Notes: generated by a model from the sequence alone, not told the origin. A stretch of DNA of 7,934 nucleotides from Deltaproteobacteria bacterium (GCA_030603465.1 JAUVXT010000111.1:1-7934); one strand, 5' to 3'; counted from the first letter of the stretch, positions 1 to 6,785 are shown. Numbers and translations are program-made.

Positions 1-1101
1 GGGGGGGAGGCATATCTTGCTTCTCTCGTTGACAGTGTGCCATCTGCCGCCAACATAGCCTACTATTCAAAGATCGTTAAGGAAAAATCTATATTAAGAA
101 GACTGATAGGCGCCGCCACCGAGATACTAAACGAGAGCTACAACTCGAGCACCGATATCGATAACGTTCTTGACGAAGCGGAACACGCCATATTCGAGAT
201 ATCCGAAAACAAGATAAAACCCACCTTTTACCCCATCAAGGAGATAATAAAGGACAGTTTCAGAACTATTGAGAAACTATTTGAGAAAAAGGCGCTCATA
301 ACAGGCGTTTCAACGGGATTCAAAAAGATAGACGAATTAACATCGGGCCTGCAGAAGTCGGACCTTATAATCGTGGCGGGTCGCCCCAGCATGGGGAAGA
401 CCGCCTTGGCAATCAATATTGCAGAGCATGCCGCTATCGTAAATAATGTCCCCGTGGCTATCTTTTCTCTGGAAATGGCCAAGGAACAACTTGCATTCCG
501 TTTGCTTTCGTCGGAAGGAAGAGTAGATTCCCAGAAACTGAGGAAAGGCTGGCTGGGGGAGACGGATTGGCCAAAGCTGACCACCGCGGCGGGCAAACTT
601 TCAGAAGCTCCCATTTTTATAGACGACACTCCCGCTATCTCCGTTCTGGAAATGAAGGCAAAAACAAGGCGGCTGAAGGCGGAAAAAGGTCTCGGCCTGG
701 TAATACTCGATTATCTTCAATTGATGAGGGGGAGGGATGCTTTCGCGCCGAGGGAACAGGAAATATCCGAGATAAGCCGTTCACTCAAGGCACTGGCCAA
801 GGAACTGAGGGTTCCCGTGATGGCCCTGTCGCAGTTAAATCGTCAGGTTGAAGCGCGATCAGATAAACGCCCCCAGTTGGCGGATCTGAGGGAATCGGGG
901 GCAATCGAACAGGATGCGGACGTTATTTTATTTATCTATAGAGATGAAGTGTACAACAAATCGGAAGATAATCCGGAAAAAGGGTTCGCGGAAGTCATCG
1001 TAGGAAAACAGAGAAACGGTCCCACAGGAATGGCCCGGCTTGTCTTTCAGGAACAATACACCCGATTCGAAAACCCCGCATGGGGACCGGAAGATTATTA
1101 A
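1..1101 (+). CDS. dnaB: Replicative DNA helicase DnaB, 3' part (5' end outside window)
   Basis: DnaB is the hexameric 5'-3' helicase that unwinds DNA at the replication fork and recruits primase. The reading frame is open from base 1; its first residues, GGEAYLASLVDSVPSAANIAYY, match the end of the DnaB N-terminal domain and the linker, so the GTG at 37 is not the true start and roughly 80-100 residues lie upstream. The visible 366 codons carry the RecA-like ATPase domain: Walker A GRPSMGKT (379-402), the FSLEM segment with the catalytic Glu (about 463-477), Walker B LVILDY (Asp codon 709-711), and the C-terminal GKQRNG segment (1003-1020) that supplies the arginine finger. The usual ending (FENPAWGPEDY) is intact. 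No intein interrupts the Walker A site, a common insertion point in this family. The stop codon overlaps that of the convergent rpoH. Identity is very secure. Confidence 0.97.
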   Translation, partial: GGEAYLASLVDSVPSAANIAYYSKIVKEKSILRRLIGAATEILNESYNSSTDIDNVLDEAEHAIFEISENKIKPTFYPIKEIIKDSFRTIEKLFEKKALITGVSTGFKKIDELTSGLQKSDLIIVAGRPSMGKTALAINIAEHAAIVNNVPVAIFSLEMAKEQLAFRLLSSEGRVDSQKLRKGWLGETDWPKLTTAAGKLSEAPIFIDDTPAISVLEMKAKTRRLKAEKGLGLVILDYLQLMRGRDAFAPREQEISEISRSLKALAKELRVPVMALSQLNRQVEARSDKRPQLADLRESGAIEQDADVILFIYRDEVYNKSEDNPEKGFAEVIVGKQRNGPTGMARLVFQEQYTRFENPAWGPEDY

Positions 1102-1958
1102 CCCTGTGTCAACTCGGGTTCACGCTCAATATAGGGTATGGCTGTTCTCAGTTTTTTCAACGCCTCTTTTTCAATCTGCCTGGCCCGTTCCCTTGTTATG
1201 TTAAATCTGTCGCCTATCCTTTGAAGAGTTTCAGGCTTATCCACCATGAGCCGGTGTTTTACTATATAGCTTTCCCTCTCATTAAGCTTCGTGAGGGCTC
1301 CCGCTATACTCTTCTTGACAAGGGCCTTCTCTTCCTTCTTGATCAGCGTTTCTTCCTGGCTTTCACTTTGGTCGACCAACTGATCGACATACATCGATTC
1401 GCCGGTATCATCCATAGAGGCATCAAGGGAGACATCCCTGTTATTCAGGCGGAGGTCCATTTCCGCTATATCGCTCTCCTTGACATTGAGAAGTTCGGCG
1501 GCCTCCTTAAAGGCAGAATCTTTTCGAGAAAGTCCCTCGAGCTTCTTTTTCACCTGATTGAGCTTGAAAAAGAGCCTCCTCTGGGCCTGAGTGGTGCCGA
1601 TCTTTACGAGACTCCACGATTTGATAATATAATTATGCATATAGGCTCGTATCCACCATACTGCATAAGATATCAGCCTGAACCCCTTATAGGGATCGAA
1701 TTTCTTGACGGCATGCATGAGGCCGATATTTCCCTCCTGGACAAGGTCAATAAGTTTAACCCCGTATTTCTTATACTCGTGGGCAATCTTCACCACAAAT
1801 CGCAGGTTTGAGGTAACCAGCTTCTCGGCCGCTTCCATATCGTTATATTTTTTAAACCGCACAGCCAGTCTGAATTCTTCTTCAGCAGACAGAATGGCAA
1901 ATTGGTTTATTTCCGCCATATAAAGATCTAATGTGCTGGTAACAGCAGGCAGGTTCAT
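1098..1958 (-). CDS. rpoH: RNA polymerase heat-shock sigma factor RpoH (sigma-32)
   Basis: This is a sigma-70-family factor that directs RNA polymerase to heat-shock promoters. The 286 residues match the family length (E. coli RpoH is 284). Domains in order: region 1.2 (about 8-40), region 2 (about 42-120, with NLRFVVKIAH, the core-binding DLVQEGNIGLMHAV and the WWIR of region 2.3/2.4), the RpoH box QRRLFFKLN at 126-134, region 3, and a region 4.2 helix-turn-helix (about 244-272, ITRERARQIEKEALKKL). The RpoH box, very close to QRKLFFNLR of E. coli, separates it from RpoD and other group 2/3 sigmas. The ATG at 1956-1958 is preceded by AAGGGG (1965-1970) six bases away. It is transcribed divergently from the DAC-clpB-htpX cluster and convergently with dnaB. 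A sigma-70-like promoter with a dyad over its -10 lies just upstream. The short leader, about 36 nt if that promoter is used, shows no obvious RNA thermometer. Confidence 0.95.
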   Translation of the reverse strand: MNLPAVTSTLDLYMAEINQFAILSAEEEFRLAVRFKKYNDMEAAEKLVTSNLRFVVKIAHEYKKYGVKLIDLVQEGNIGLMHAVKKFDPYKGFRLISYAVWWIRAYMHNYIIKSWSLVKIGTTQAQRRLFFKLNQVKKKLEGLSRKDSAFKEAAELLNVKESDIAEMDLRLNNRDVSLDASMDDTGESMYVDQLVDQSESQEETLIKKEEKALVKKSIAGALTKLNERESYIVKHRLMVDKPETLQRIGDRFNITRERARQIEKEALKKLRTAIPYIEREPELTQG

Positions 1959-2000
1959 TTTTAACCCCTTTAGAGACTTGCCAATCTTTATTTGAATATT

Positions 2001-2029
2001 AATATAAGTATCTTATATCCAACAGTCAA
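2001..2029 (-). promoter_or_regulatory. Predicted sigma-70-type promoter of rpoH
   Basis: On the minus strand the -35 TTGACT (2029-2024) and the -10 TATATT (2006-2001) each match consensus at 5 of 6 positions and are 17 bp apart. Transcription would start near 1994, leaving a leader of about 36 nt before the rpoH ATG. The housekeeping-type elements suggest basal transcription of rpoH by the vegetative sigma. This is a motif match only. Confidence 0.65.
2002..2018. promoter_or_regulatory. Perfect dyad over the rpoH -10: candidate operator
   Basis: ATATAAG-TAT-CTTATAT is a perfect 7-bp inverted repeat with a 3-base centre. It covers five of the six bases of the predicted rpoH -10 (2001-2006) and runs into the promoter spacer, the usual place for a repressor site. 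It is AT-rich, so chance is a real alternative, and no known regulator motif was recognised (it is not CIRCE). Confidence 0.35.
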
Positions 2030-2065
2030 GTCTCATTTGGTCTTTTTTGTTCTCCCCTTATAACC

Positions 2066-2094
2066 TTGACATCGACATGCTTTATGATTAACTT
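2066..2094 (+). promoter_or_regulatory. Possible promoter of the DAC-clpB-htpX cluster
   Basis: A perfect -35 TTGACA (2066-2071) is followed after 17 bp by TAACTT (2089-2094), which matches the -10 consensus at only 3 of 6. TATGAT at 2083-2088 is a better -10 but is only 11 bp from that -35. The -35 sits inside CCTTGACA, which also resembles a sigma-32 -35 (CTTGAA), but no CCCCAT-like sigma-32 -10 follows. A start near 2100 would leave a leader of about 40 nt and would exclude the in-frame ATG at 2095. Confidence 0.4.
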
Positions 2095-2130
2095 ATGGAC
2101 ATAAAACGCCAAAACTTTAAACACCTTCAA

Positions 2131-2137
2131 GAGGAGG
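2131..2137 (+). promoter_or_regulatory. Ribosome binding site fixing the diadenylate cyclase start
   Basis: GAGGAGG lies five bases before the ATG at 2143. The in-frame ATG at 2095 has no Shine-Dalgarno sequence and would sit inside or before the predicted transcription start, so 2143 is the better start. Confidence 0.85.
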
Positions 2138-2142
2138 ATCCT

Positions 2143-3012
2143 ATGAATTCTTCCAACAAGTCGATCATCGAATTCGCATGTAAATTTGCAAATGAGATAA
2201 ACGCCAAGGCGATACTGCTCTACGGTGAAGTCGCGCAGGATATTCCAATTAAAGAGAACGATGAAACATGCTTCGATACCATACTTGTAACAAGGGGATC
2301 GAGAAATAAATCACAAAATTTAAATTATTTCAAGGAAATTATCAATATTCCCGATGTAAGCGTGACACGACTGAGTCAGGTAAAGATCGCTATAACAAAA
2401 GGAATAGCGGCAGGTCTCTTCGGGAAGGGGGATAAGCTGGTTTGTCTCACAGGAATTCCCAAGTTCGGATATATAGACAGCATGTTCGTCATCGATGTCG
2501 ACAGAGAGTTTGAAATCCTGACATCTGAAGACATCTCGGATACCTTTGAAGGGATATACCCCGAGGTCTTTGATACAATGTTGAATATCTCCCTGGAACT
2601 GGCCGAACAGGGGAGAGAGGGTCGCTCGGTAGGAACCATTTTCGTCATTGGAGACCATGAAAAGGTGCTTCAACTTTCGAGACAGATGATAATCAACCCT
2701 TTTATGGGATATAAAGAGGAGGAGCGGAATATTCTGGATCAGAATCTCCGTGAGACGATTAAAGAATTCTCAGCGCTGGACGGGGCATTTATCGTCAAAG
2801 AAGATGGCGTCCTGGTATCGGCGGGAAGGCATCTCAGCGCCGCCCTGGAAAGCAAGGATTTTCCGAAAGGCCTGGGAAGCAGGCACATTGCCGCAGCCGG
2901 CATAACAGGGGTTACAAATGCCATCGCCATAGCTGTGTCAGAATCTTCGGGTGATGTAAGGATATTTAAAAAGGGTAAGATATTCGTGGATATTGAGAAA
3001 GTTGTAGAATAG
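2143..3012 (+). CDS. Diadenylate cyclase (c-di-AMP synthase), PK_C-DAC architecture, DacZ-like
   Basis: The product would condense two ATP into cyclic di-AMP and two pyrophosphates. The C-terminal part (about 165-289 of 289) is a DAC (DisA_N) domain: the DGA motif at 213-215, GVLVSAGRHL at 222-231, LGSRH at 244-248 followed by IAAAG, and the closing AIAVSESSGDVRIFKKGKI. The family's RHR motif reads RHI here. The N-terminal part (about 1-120) contains INAKAILLYGE, FDTILVTR and KIAITKGIAAGLFGKGDKLVCLTGIP, which resembles the C-terminal domain of pyruvate kinase; I read this as the PK_C-DAC arrangement of archaeal DacZ. There are no membrane segments (unlike CdaA) and no DNA-binding HhH domain (unlike DisA), so it is a soluble cytosolic enzyme. 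It begins a cluster, with clpB 9 bp downstream. The DAC call is strong; the PK_C call rests on motif resemblance; activity is inferred. Confidence 0.87.
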   Translation: MNSSNKSIIEFACKFANEINAKAILLYGEVAQDIPIKENDETCFDTILVTRGSRNKSQNLNYFKEIINIPDVSVTRLSQVKIAITKGIAAGLFGKGDKLVCLTGIPKFGYIDSMFVIDVDREFEILTSEDISDTFEGIYPEVFDTMLNISLELAEQGREGRSVGTIFVIGDHEKVLQLSRQMIINPFMGYKEEERNILDQNLRETIKEFSALDGAFIVKEDGVLVSAGRHLSAALESKDFPKGLGSRHIAAAGITGVTNAIAIAVSESSGDVRIFKKGKIFVDIEKVVE

Positions 3013-3021
3013 GACGGCACT

Positions 3022-5610
3022 ATGAGGTTTGATAAATTTACCGTAAAACTTCAGGAGGCTTTTCAGGAGGCCGAAGCACTGGCAAATAGCTACGGCCACC
3101 AGGGTATTGATGTGGAACATATGTTGCGTGTCCTCCTCAGGCAACCTGAGGGAATTGTGCTCGAAATCGTAAAAAAGCTTGGCGCCGATGCACAAAAGCT
3201 GGAACATGAGGTTGAAAGGGCCCTCGACGGAATGCCCAGGGTTTCCGGGGGAGGCTCTGATCAAAGATATATAACATCGCGGCTGAAGAGTGTCGCCGAT
3301 GCGGCCTTCACCGAGGCGGCCCGGCTCAAAGACGAGTACGTGAGCGCGGAACATGTCCTCATCGCGATTGCCGGTAAAAAGGGAGGCCATGCAAGTCAGA
3401 TACTTCAGAAGTCGGGTATCACCAAGGACAACATCTTTAAGACCCTGGTATCAATCCGGGGGAATCAGCGTATCACCGATCCTAACCCGGAAGACAAATA
3501 CCAAACGTTGAAACGCTATACCATGGATTTCAACGAAATAGCACGTAAAGGGGGTTTTGACCCGGTCATCGGAAGAGACGATGAGATACGGAGAATAATG
3601 CAGGTCCTCTCCAGGCGGAAGAAAAACAACCCCGTACTCATAGGGGAACCGGGCGTTGGCAAAACAGCTATCGCTGAAGGTCTCGCGCAACGGATAGTAA
3701 ACGGTGATGTCCCCGACAACCTGAAGGGGAAACGGGTGGTGGCCCTCGACATCAGCTCACTCGTGGCAGGCGCGAAATACCGCGGTGAATTTGAGGACCG
3801 GCTCAAGGCCGTTCTGAAAGAGGTTACCGAGACCAGCGGTGAAATCATTCTGTTTATCGATGAGATGCATACAATGGTCGGCGCGGGGGCGGCAGAGGGG
3901 TCCGTCGACGCCTCAAACATGCTGAAACCGGCGTTGGCGAGGGGTGAGCTTCGATGCGTGGGAGCAACCACACTGAATGAATATAGAAAGTATATCGAAA
4001 AAGATGCGGCGCTTGAACGGCGATTTCAACCCATTATCGTCCGGGAACCCACTGTGGAAGACACCATAGCAATACTGAGGGGGTTAAAAGAGCGGTATGA
4101 GATACATCATGGCGTCAGGATAAAAGATTCCGCTATTATTGCTGCGGCCACCCTTTCCAATCGCTATATCAGCGACAGATTTCTACCCGACAAGGCGGTA
4201 GACCTGGTCGATGAAGCCGCTTCCCGTCTCAGGATTGAACTGGACAGCCTGCCGGCCGAGATTGACGCCGTGGAAAGAAAAATCATGCAACTCGAGATCG
4301 AGCGTGAATCTTTGAAAAAGGAGACCGATAAGACATCAAAGGACAGAACTGCTAAAATAGAAAAAGAGCTGGGGGAACTCAAGGAATCCAGAGATAAAAT
4401 GAAGATCCACTGGTCCAGCGAAAAAGAGGCCATCAAAGAGATACAGGCAATAAAGGAAAAGATGGAAGAGCTCAAGACAGCGGAGCAAAATGCCCAGAGG
4501 GATGGAGACTTGGCCAGGGCAGCGGAGATTCGCTATGGAGCACTGGTGGAACTGGGGAAAAAACTGAAAGGAAAAGTTGACACCCTTGCCAAATCGCAGG
4601 CGGATAAAAAGATGCTAAAAGAAGAGGTTGACGATGAGGATGTCGCCGAAGTTGTGGCAAAATGGACGGGAATTCCCGTTGCCAGGATGATGGAAAGCGA
4701 CATCGAAAAACTGCTCCATATGGAGGAGAGGCTCAAACAAAGAGTAATCGGGCAGGAAGAGGCAATCAGCGCCGTTTCAAACGCATTAAGAAGGGCCCGG
4801 TCAGGCCTTCAAGACCCCAACCGCCCAATAGGATCATTCATATTCATGGGTCCCACCGGTGTGGGAAAAACAGAGCTGGCCAAGGCATTGGCCGAATTTA
4901 TCTTTGATGATGAGCAGGCCATGGTCAGAATCGACATGTCTGAATTCATGGAGAAGCATTCCGTCTCCAGATTGATAGGAGCCCCTCCCGGATATGTAGG
5001 ATACGAAGAGGGTGGTTACCTCACAGAGGCCGTAAGAAGGAAGCCATATTCGGTATTGCTCTTCGACGAAATAGAAAAGGCCCATCAGGATGTGTTTAAT
5101 ATCCTGCTTCAGATTCTGGACGACGGAAGACTGACGGATGGTCATGGCCGTACCGTGGATTGCAAAAACACCATCGTCATCATGACGTCAAACATCGGCG
5201 GCCAGTGGATACAGGATTTTTCGCTGGGTGAAGAAGAGAGACAGAAGCGAACCGCCGAGACCTTGAGAGCCACTTTCAAGCCGGAATTTCTTAACAGGAT
5301 TGATGATATAATCAACTTCCGCTCTCTCACTATAACAGACATAGATCAGATAATCGATATTCAGATAAGGCGAATCCAAAAAAGATTACAGGACAGAAAG
5401 ATCTACCTCGAATTGACTGATGAGGCAAAAACTTACCTGTCCAAGGCGGGCTACAGCCCCACGTACGGAGCCAGACCTCTGAAGAGAACACTTCAGAAGA
5501 TCATAGAAAACAGCCTGGCAACAAAGATGCTTGAAGGCGCCTTTCGCGAGGATGACCACATCGTGGCCGGCATAGACGAAAAGGGCAACGTGGTCTTTAC
5601 AAAAAAATAA
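3022..5610 (+). CDS. clpB: ATP-dependent disaggregase ClpB
   Basis: ClpB is the hexameric Hsp100 unfoldase that works with DnaK to pull proteins out of aggregates in the cytosol. The 862 residues fit the family (857 in E. coli). In order: the Clp N domain (1-145); NBD1 with Walker A GEPGVGKT (208-215), pore-loop Tyr253, Walker B Glu281 (IDEMH, usually IDELH) and Arg333/Arg334; a coiled-coil M domain (about 410-530), which sets ClpB apart from ClpA and ClpC; NBD2 with Walker A GPTGVGKT (610-617), pore-loop Tyr658, Walker B Glu683, arginine finger Arg759 (NRID) and sensor-2 Arg818 (GARPLKR). There is no IGF/IGL loop for ClpP binding, as expected. The ATG has AGGA (3011-3014) seven bases upstream, overlapping the stop of the diadenylate cyclase, so the two are almost certainly cotranscribed. 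All key residues are intact. Confidence 0.97.
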   Translation: MRFDKFTVKLQEAFQEAEALANSYGHQGIDVEHMLRVLLRQPEGIVLEIVKKLGADAQKLEHEVERALDGMPRVSGGGSDQRYITSRLKSVADAAFTEAARLKDEYVSAEHVLIAIAGKKGGHASQILQKSGITKDNIFKTLVSIRGNQRITDPNPEDKYQTLKRYTMDFNEIARKGGFDPVIGRDDEIRRIMQVLSRRKKNNPVLIGEPGVGKTAIAEGLAQRIVNGDVPDNLKGKRVVALDISSLVAGAKYRGEFEDRLKAVLKEVTETSGEIILFIDEMHTMVGAGAAEGSVDASNMLKPALARGELRCVGATTLNEYRKYIEKDAALERRFQPIIVREPTVEDTIAILRGLKERYEIHHGVRIKDSAIIAAATLSNRYISDRFLPDKAVDLVDEAASRLRIELDSLPAEIDAVERKIMQLEIERESLKKETDKTSKDRTAKIEKELGELKESRDKMKIHWSSEKEAIKEIQAIKEKMEELKTAEQNAQRDGDLARAAEIRYGALVELGKKLKGKVDTLAKSQADKKMLKEEVDDEDVAEVVAKWTGIPVARMMESDIEKLLHMEERLKQRVIGQEEAISAVSNALRRARSGLQDPNRPIGSFIFMGPTGVGKTELAKALAEFIFDDEQAMVRIDMSEFMEKHSVSRLIGAPPGYVGYEEGGYLTEAVRRKPYSVLLFDEIEKAHQDVFNILLQILDDGRLTDGHGRTVDCKNTIVIMTSNIGGQWIQDFSLGEEERQKRTAETLRATFKPEFLNRIDDIINFRSLTITDIDQIIDIQIRRIQKRLQDRKIYLELTDEAKTYLSKAGYSPTYGARPLKRTLQKIIENSLATKMLEGAFREDDHIVAGIDEKGNVVFTKK

Positions 5611-5624
5611 GAGGGGACATACAT

Positions 5625-6470
5625 ATGAATACATTGAAGACGGGCATTCTGCTTGGCGCCCTGACGGGGCTCTTGATGCTCATCGGCGGATATTTCGGCG
5701 GACAACAGGGGGTCGTTATCGCCTTCTTTTTCGCCCTGGTCATGAATTTCGGAAGTTACTGGTTCTCAGACAAAATCGTCCTGTCCATGTATCGGGCCAC
5801 CGAAGTCTCTGAGAGTCAGGCCCCCGAATTATACACCATCGTGAAAACGCTGGCCCTGAGGGCGGGCCTTCCCATGCCCAGGATATATATTGTCCCCGGC
5901 GACACGCCCAACGCCTTCGCAACGGGAAGAAATGAAAAACACGCAGTCGTCGCAGTCACGGAGGGTATTTTGAGACTGTTGAACAGCGATGAGTTGGAAG
6001 GGGTCATTGCCCATGAACTGACCCACATAAAAAACCGAGATATGTTGATCGGTTCCATTGCGGCAACGATAGCGGGAGCGGTCATGATGCTTGCAAGTAT
6101 GGCAAAGTGGGCTGCAATCTTCGGCGTGGGGAACAGGGATGATGATGAAAGCGGCGGAATCTTCGGACTTATCATAATGGCCATACTTGCCCCCATCGCG
6201 GCAATGTTGATACAGATGGCCATCTCCCGTTCACGGGAATATCTTGCCGATGAAGGTGGTTCTCGCATATCCGGGAAACCTTACGGCCTTGCCAGCGCCC
6301 TGGGGAAACTGTCTCAGGCCTCACAGGCTATTCCCATGGATGCCAATCCATCAACGGCGCACATGTTTATCGTAAATCCACTTACCGGAAGGTCCATGAC
6401 AAGCCTCTTTAGCACTCATCCACCCATGGAAAAAAGGATTGCCAGATTAAAGGAAATGAGGCAATTTTAA
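5625..6470 (+). CDS. htpX: Inner-membrane zinc metalloprotease HtpX
   Basis: HtpX is an M48B protease that degrades misfolded membrane proteins alongside FtsH and is part of the heat and envelope stress response. The 281 residues fit the usual 280-300. Four hydrophobic segments are visible: about 7-26, 29-48, 141-160 and 179-200. The zinc site HELTH is at 130-134 (His130, Glu131, His134), and the third ligand is Glu205 in SREYLADE, following the fourth segment as in E. coli HtpX (HEISH and Glu222). The NAFATG segment at 96-101 and the STHPPMEKRI ending are also typical. The ATG follows GAGGGG (5611-5616) by eight bases and lies 14 bp after the clpB stop, so htpX is the last gene of the cluster. 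The loop RDDDESGG (161-168) between segments 3 and 4 is polar and probably outside the membrane. Confidence 0.95.
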   Translation: MNTLKTGILLGALTGLLMLIGGYFGGQQGVVIAFFFALVMNFGSYWFSDKIVLSMYRATEVSESQAPELYTIVKTLALRAGLPMPRIYIVPGDTPNAFATGRNEKHAVVAVTEGILRLLNSDELEGVIAHELTHIKNRDMLIGSIAATIAGAVMMLASMAKWAAIFGVGNRDDDESGGIFGLIIMAILAPIAAMLIQMAISRSREYLADEGGSRISGKPYGLASALGKLSQASQAIPMDANPSTAHMFIVNPLTGRSMTSLFSTHPPMEKRIARLKEMRQF

Positions 6471-6513
6471 CTACCAAATGACTGCCTGTGTGTCTTGGAC
6501 ATTCATAGCTATT

Positions 6514-6540
6514 TATGCTAGGAAGATAGCATACACCTTT
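6514..6540 (+). terminator. Possible weak terminator after htpX
   Basis: TATGCTA (6514-6520) and TAGCATA (6527-6533) form a perfect 7-bp stem with the loop GGAAGA, followed by CACC and a short T run (6538-6541). The stem is AT-rich and the T run short and four bases off the stem, so termination would be inefficient. It is the nearest hairpin after the htpX stop (44 bp). Confidence 0.35.
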
Positions 6541-6550
6541 TAAAAATGGT

Positions 6551-6603
6551 CTTGAACATTGAAGCTCCCCGCAACAAGTTGCGGGGAATCTCCGACTTTC
6601 AAG
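6551..6603. repeat. GC-rich hairpin element with short terminal inverted repeats
   Basis: The core CCCCGCAACAAGTTGCGGGG (6567-6586) is a perfect 20-base palindrome, and a flanking T-A pair extends it to 10 bp per arm. It is framed by CTTGAA (6551-6556) and TTCAAG (6598-6603), which are inverted copies of each other. There is no T run after it, so it is a poor intrinsic terminator. A diverged copy of its core and right flank occurs at 6766-6810, which suggests a small dispersed repeat family. Confidence 0.5.
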
Positions 6604-6626
6604 GAACTTAAATTTGCAAATGTGTC

Positions 6627-6679
6627 GTAGCGTTGCCCCGCGGGCAACATATCTGTGGGGCACAGAGGCCCCACGCTAC
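6627..6679. repeat. REPIN-like element: two inverted GTAG-headed hairpins
   Basis: GTAGC (6627-6631) leads directly into a 7-bp hairpin, GTTGCCC-CGC-GGGCAAC (6632-6648). After the spacer ATATCT comes a second 7-bp hairpin, GTGGGGC-ACAGAG-GCCCCAC (6655-6674), followed by GCTAC (6675-6679), the inverted form of GTAGC. The outer arms can also pair (GTAGCGT with ACGCTAC), giving a cruciform with three arms. A GTAG tetranucleotide 5' of a hairpin is the known signature of REP sequences mobilised by RAYT (TnpA-REP) transposases, and two REPs in inverted orientation make a REPIN. No RAYT gene is in the window. Confidence 0.6.
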
Positions 6680-6698
6680 ACAACAAGTTACTTTCCAT

Positions 6699-6704
6699 TA
6701 TAAT
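6699..6704 (+). promoter_or_regulatory. Isolated TATAAT, possible promoter for DUF1844-ispE
   Basis: This is a perfect -10 hexamer 137 bp upstream of the DUF1844 start, but no recognisable -35 lies 16-18 bp before it; the region there is the end of the REPIN-like element. Some promoter is expected for this unit because htpX is 370 bp away. Single-hexamer evidence is weak. Confidence 0.25.
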
Positions 6705-6765
6705 CCCGACGTGTTGGGGTAGCGAAGCTGTTAAGGAAAATTATTATTTTTTGTTCGCCCGCTAA

Positions 6766-6785
6766 CCACGCCGCAAGCAGCGGGG
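6766..6785. repeat. Diverged second copy of the GC-rich hairpin
   Basis: CCACGCCGCAAGCAGCGGGG matches the palindrome at 6567-6586 at 15 of 20 positions. The changes leave two mismatches in the stem. The right flank again begins AAT and again contains TTCAAGG (6804-6810, against 6598-6604 in the first copy). It therefore looks like a decayed member of the same family lying in the leader of the DUF1844 gene. Confidence 0.4.

Noticed and set aside
1..36. GTG at 37 as a dnaB start
   Set aside because: The frame is open to base 1 and the residues before it match the conserved DnaB sequence GGEAYLASLVDS, so the gene continues to the left.
1080..1811. Long open frame of 243 codons on the plus strand opposite rpoH
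   Set aside because: It is antisense to a well-supported sigma factor, has no ribosome site or recognisable domain, and its composition is that of a shadow frame.
2095..2142. Upstream in-frame ATG that would add 16 residues to the diadenylate cyclase
   Set aside because: It has no Shine-Dalgarno sequence and overlaps the predicted promoter; the ATG at 2143 has GAGGAGG at ideal spacing.
3053..3070. Two AGGAGG motifs 12 bases apart just inside clpB
   Set aside because: They encode repeated Gln-Glu-Ala codons of the conserved N domain and no start codon follows at a usable distance, so they do not mark another start.
6409..6417. TTAGCACTC, identical to the left half of the CIRCE/HrcA operator
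   Set aside because: It lies inside the htpX coding sequence and the required GAGTGCTAA half is absent nine bases downstream, so it is a chance match.
6551..6574. CTTGAA followed by CCCCGCAA, resembling a sigma-32 promoter
   Set aside because: The spacing is only 10 bp instead of about 13-17, the -10 lacks the CAT of CCCCAT, and both parts belong to the hairpin element.
6567..6586. GC-rich hairpin considered as an intrinsic terminator of the htpX transcript
   Set aside because: No T run follows the stem (the next bases are AATCTCCGAC) and a related copy lies upstream of another gene, so it is better seen as a repeat.
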